Assembly (NCBI GenBank): GCA_029224185.1
Contig: CM055191.1
Coordinates: 20,659,760-20,723,759, forward strand
Direction of reading: 5' to 3'
DNA: 64,000 nucleotides
DNA from: Karalla daura
Taxonomy: Eukaryota > Chordata > Actinopteri > Chaetodontiformes > Leiognathidae
Part shown: positions 61,500 to 64,000 of the stretch, piece after piece
Layout: each line of letters begins with the position of its first letter
How positions within the stretch are numbered: the stretch's first letter is position 1
Notes under the pieces: model-generated
The model's database searches: none
Told to the model about the DNA's origin: nothing
The model's input: only the letters and a program-made list of their open reading frames with translations
Translations under genes and position numbers: made by a program

Positions 61500-63380
61500 C
61501 ACACGTGTCCAGTTAGAAGAACAATATATAGACTTACATTCCTTTCTAGGGACTTACCATAACCACTTGTCCCACCCTAAACCAACCATTTCCTTGACAT
61601 GATTTATGTCACCACAATGTGAGCAATGAATATTCATATACAGGCACATACACACTCACACAAGGTTATCAGAGGCAAATAAAGAAGTATGTGTGTCCAT
61701 ACACATAACCACGGTATTCGAATGTTGGATGGAATAATAGAAGAACACAATCCATCACAGCCTTGTAAATCCTTTGATTATTTACATTGAAAATGTGGAC
61801 TTTCCTGTCTTCATTCTGACTTTTTGTCAGCAGCTGCTGTTTGTATGCAAAAACCTGGACCTTTCCCAGTTGAGCAACAGAGAAAAATGCAATTTGGATT
61901 GACATGGCAATGACACAGTGAATGACTGACACAAAATAGCGAAAAACACACTTGAAAAGAAATAAAAATAAGGTGAAGTCACTTCACTGTAACTGAAAAG
62001 AAAGAAGCCTTGGCAGTTTTAATGTCTTCCATGGAAGTTAACCATGAGACGCTGTTCGTCTCCTTTCTGTAAATGCTTAACATAATCCAAATCACAGGCC
62101 TGGAGTTTGTCACAGCATGCATTTACTGAATACAACGCATTTGAACTTATAGGTATATTCACTTAACCTTCATCTCTTTGGAATTTGTAAAATGCTTGCG
62201 TCAGAGTTGCGTCAAGTTGCTTAGATTCGGCCTCTCGGTCCAATGAATTACTTTGAACACTTTGTTCCAATCCATTTAGCAGATAGTGAGGTATGTGTGA
62301 ATGTGTGACACTAGGGGAAAAGTCGGTGAAGTTGCAGGGATTCACAGTCTGAGCATGGTGGTGGGAGCTAGAATCCACATGGTGGCTCAACTGAATGCCA
62401 CTGCTGTCGGGTGAATCCATCCTTTTTGTAAATCCATAGCAAAATTGGTGCATTAAGTCTTAATGAGACCTCACTAACCTCTAACCAGCAACATGTTTTC
62501 ACACTGTACCACTGAATGCAAATGCATTCAAGCGAAGCACTATTAACCGCCTTCCAATTACAATAAAATCATTACCTTAATTTCCATTCTTTAATGTATT
62601 CCATACACATATGGTAGAAAACACAGAATTGAATGTCCTTGGCCTTGTGGAGAGAGGTTTGCCTTCAGAGACCTTGTCCACTATGTTGAATGGTAATGAC
62701 CAGTGCATTAGCAGTCGCCTGGTTGTTTAGTAGGCTGAGGCTAATGAAGAAATCAATAGACCACATTCAACGCATTTTATTAACACATTCACAGCGATGA
62801 ATAATGTAGAGCTTGGCCAGCAGCAAAGTTTATTCATCCCTATGCTCTGATATGATCACATATCAAACACCATACACAGCATGGAGTGATTCAAGTCTGC
62901 AAGCCTTGACATGGTCACACGTCAGTTATGTCAACAAGGTTGATAAGTTGACCGGTTTATAGACCAGAATAAGCAGCCTGTCGATAGTTGCTTGTAGCAG
63001 CCTGTGGGCTCCAATGAAATCCAACTTTTAACCGGCCAGTTAGTCTGTGAGAGCTAGACCTGCCACATTCACTGCATCACACAGTTCTCCCATGCTCCAC
63101 ATCCATAAAGGACTCATTTATTACACTGAAGAGTCGCTATCTAACGCTACAGTACAGCCCGACAAATAAAAACATTTTCCAGCCATTTGTGTGTTACAGA
63201 GGGTGAAAGCGCTGCAGATTTTGAAGTTAATTACTGTCAATGCAGGAGTAGAGCATGGGGTAAATAATGAAGTCTGTATCTGGCCAGAGGAATTAGCCAA
63301 GTGGATGAAAGCTCAAACTCCATCTGAGTGACACAAGCAGAGAGCCAAATCAATGTGTACATGCAGAATATGTGTGTGTT
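57270..63380. other. Gene-poor intergenic region
   Basis: No supported exon or mobile element. Holds a CA repeat (61449-61495), a pyrimidine-rich stretch (61195-61250) and small direct repeats such as the CATGGTAAGCAT triplication near 60623-60656. Confidence 0.5.
61449..61495. repeat. (CA)n microsatellite
   Basis: CA repeat with a single GA interruption. Confidence 0.95.
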
Positions 63381-63382
63381 TT

Positions 63383-63384
<2 letters not shown>

Positions 63385-63461
<77 letters not shown>
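63385..63461. repeat. (TA)n microsatellite
   Basis: 77 bases of uninterrupted TA repeat. Confidence 0.95.
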
Positions 63462-63464
<3 letters not shown>

Positions 63465-64000
63465 CATGTAAGTTGTATATTGTGTTATTCGCAGTTTCCA
63501 ACATTTTTATGTGGCTAATCTATGTTGCGTAGTTTAGTTTGTTACAATAGAGTGTGACTGCAACCTCCCTGAGAAGATGAGTTTCCCCTTCACCTTCACT
63601 TTGTCAGAAGTCCATCATTGCCAGGTGGTCCATAGGTCTACCTCATAAATATCCTTCACATGCTCGCATACTGAATCTAACACTGAACTCCTGTACCAGT
63701 GTTTAGTCCTACATCAGCATATTTATTTTACAAACTTACAAGATCTCCTTGTTAACATGTAGATCTGAAATGTCTAGGTTGGTATGTAACTTGTACATGA
63801 ATAGACCCTGCAGCACAGAGACCTGACTGCTTGATGTGAGCTGCCCAAACAATAGGCGATGCAGTTTTCAGAAACCTGCGCAAATGAAAATTCATCCTCA
63901 TTATTCATGACATCAAACGGGGCTGAGGCCCGAAGCGGCCTCATTTGCAGCTGAATGTGGGAGCCAGTGGAGACAGTGGCCTGTTTAGCATGTGTTTGTG
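63462..64000. other. Intergenic end of window
   Basis: No gene seen. The last 150 bases (octamer-like CTCATTTGCAG, ATTATTCATGACATC) have a conserved-element texture but no proof of it. Confidence 0.4.

Overview
The window looks like a piece of a teleost (probably percomorph) fish chromosome. The evidence is a multi-exon vertebrate malic-enzyme gene with GT-AG introns, many (CA)n/(TG)n microsatellites, Tc1-like, hAT-like and PIF/Harbinger-like DNA transposons, and a copy of the dispersed repeat family common in perch-like fishes (start resembling TTTTATTTG, then ATCATAACAG and GTTATCTCA). No bacterial-style genes, operons, CRISPR arrays or recognisable RNA genes are visible.

Region 1 (1-19.2 kb): the 3' three quarters of a malic enzyme gene on the + strand, eleven exons between 1308 and 18738 coding for about 450 residues. 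Sequence and C-terminus fit ME3, the mitochondrial NADP+-dependent malic enzyme (malate + NADP+ to pyruvate + CO2 + NADPH). The 5' exons, including the start codon, the presumed mitochondrial targeting peptide and the catalytic Tyr exon, lie left of the window. Two large introns (6.1 and 6.8 kb) are followed by a compact 3' half, where a CA repeat follows one donor and a TG repeat runs almost up to one acceptor. Two CTCF-like motifs lie in the second large intron. The 3' UTR ends near two AATAAA signals.

Region 2 (19.2-24.6 kb): intergenic, nothing recognisable. Region 3 (24.6-32.8 kb): a composite interstitial telomeric array. Hundreds of TTAGGG hexamers and variants (TTAGGC, TTAGTC, TTAGG) alternate with eleven copies, plus one diverged copy, of a non-telomeric block of almost invariant 173 bp. 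The blocks fall into sequence subtypes that alternate in a roughly 1.0-1.14 kb higher-order period. A short imperfect tandem repeat carrying telomere motifs lies just to the left. Region 4 (31.3-37.7 kb): a nest of mobile elements in and right of the array: a dispersed repeat splitting the last 173-bp block, a 692-bp PIF/Harbinger-like element with a vestigial MADF-like reading frame, a 1565-bp broken Tc1-like element, a 936-bp hAT-like element with an 8-bp target duplication, and a weak Tc1 relic.

Region 5 (37.7-64 kb): a gene-poor stretch. I find no exon I can defend. It holds microsatellites, including a GGAT/GATA array of nearly 300 bp, and AT-rich stretches with homeodomain-core motifs that could be conserved non-coding elements but cannot be proved from one sequence. 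All counts and alignments were made by eye.
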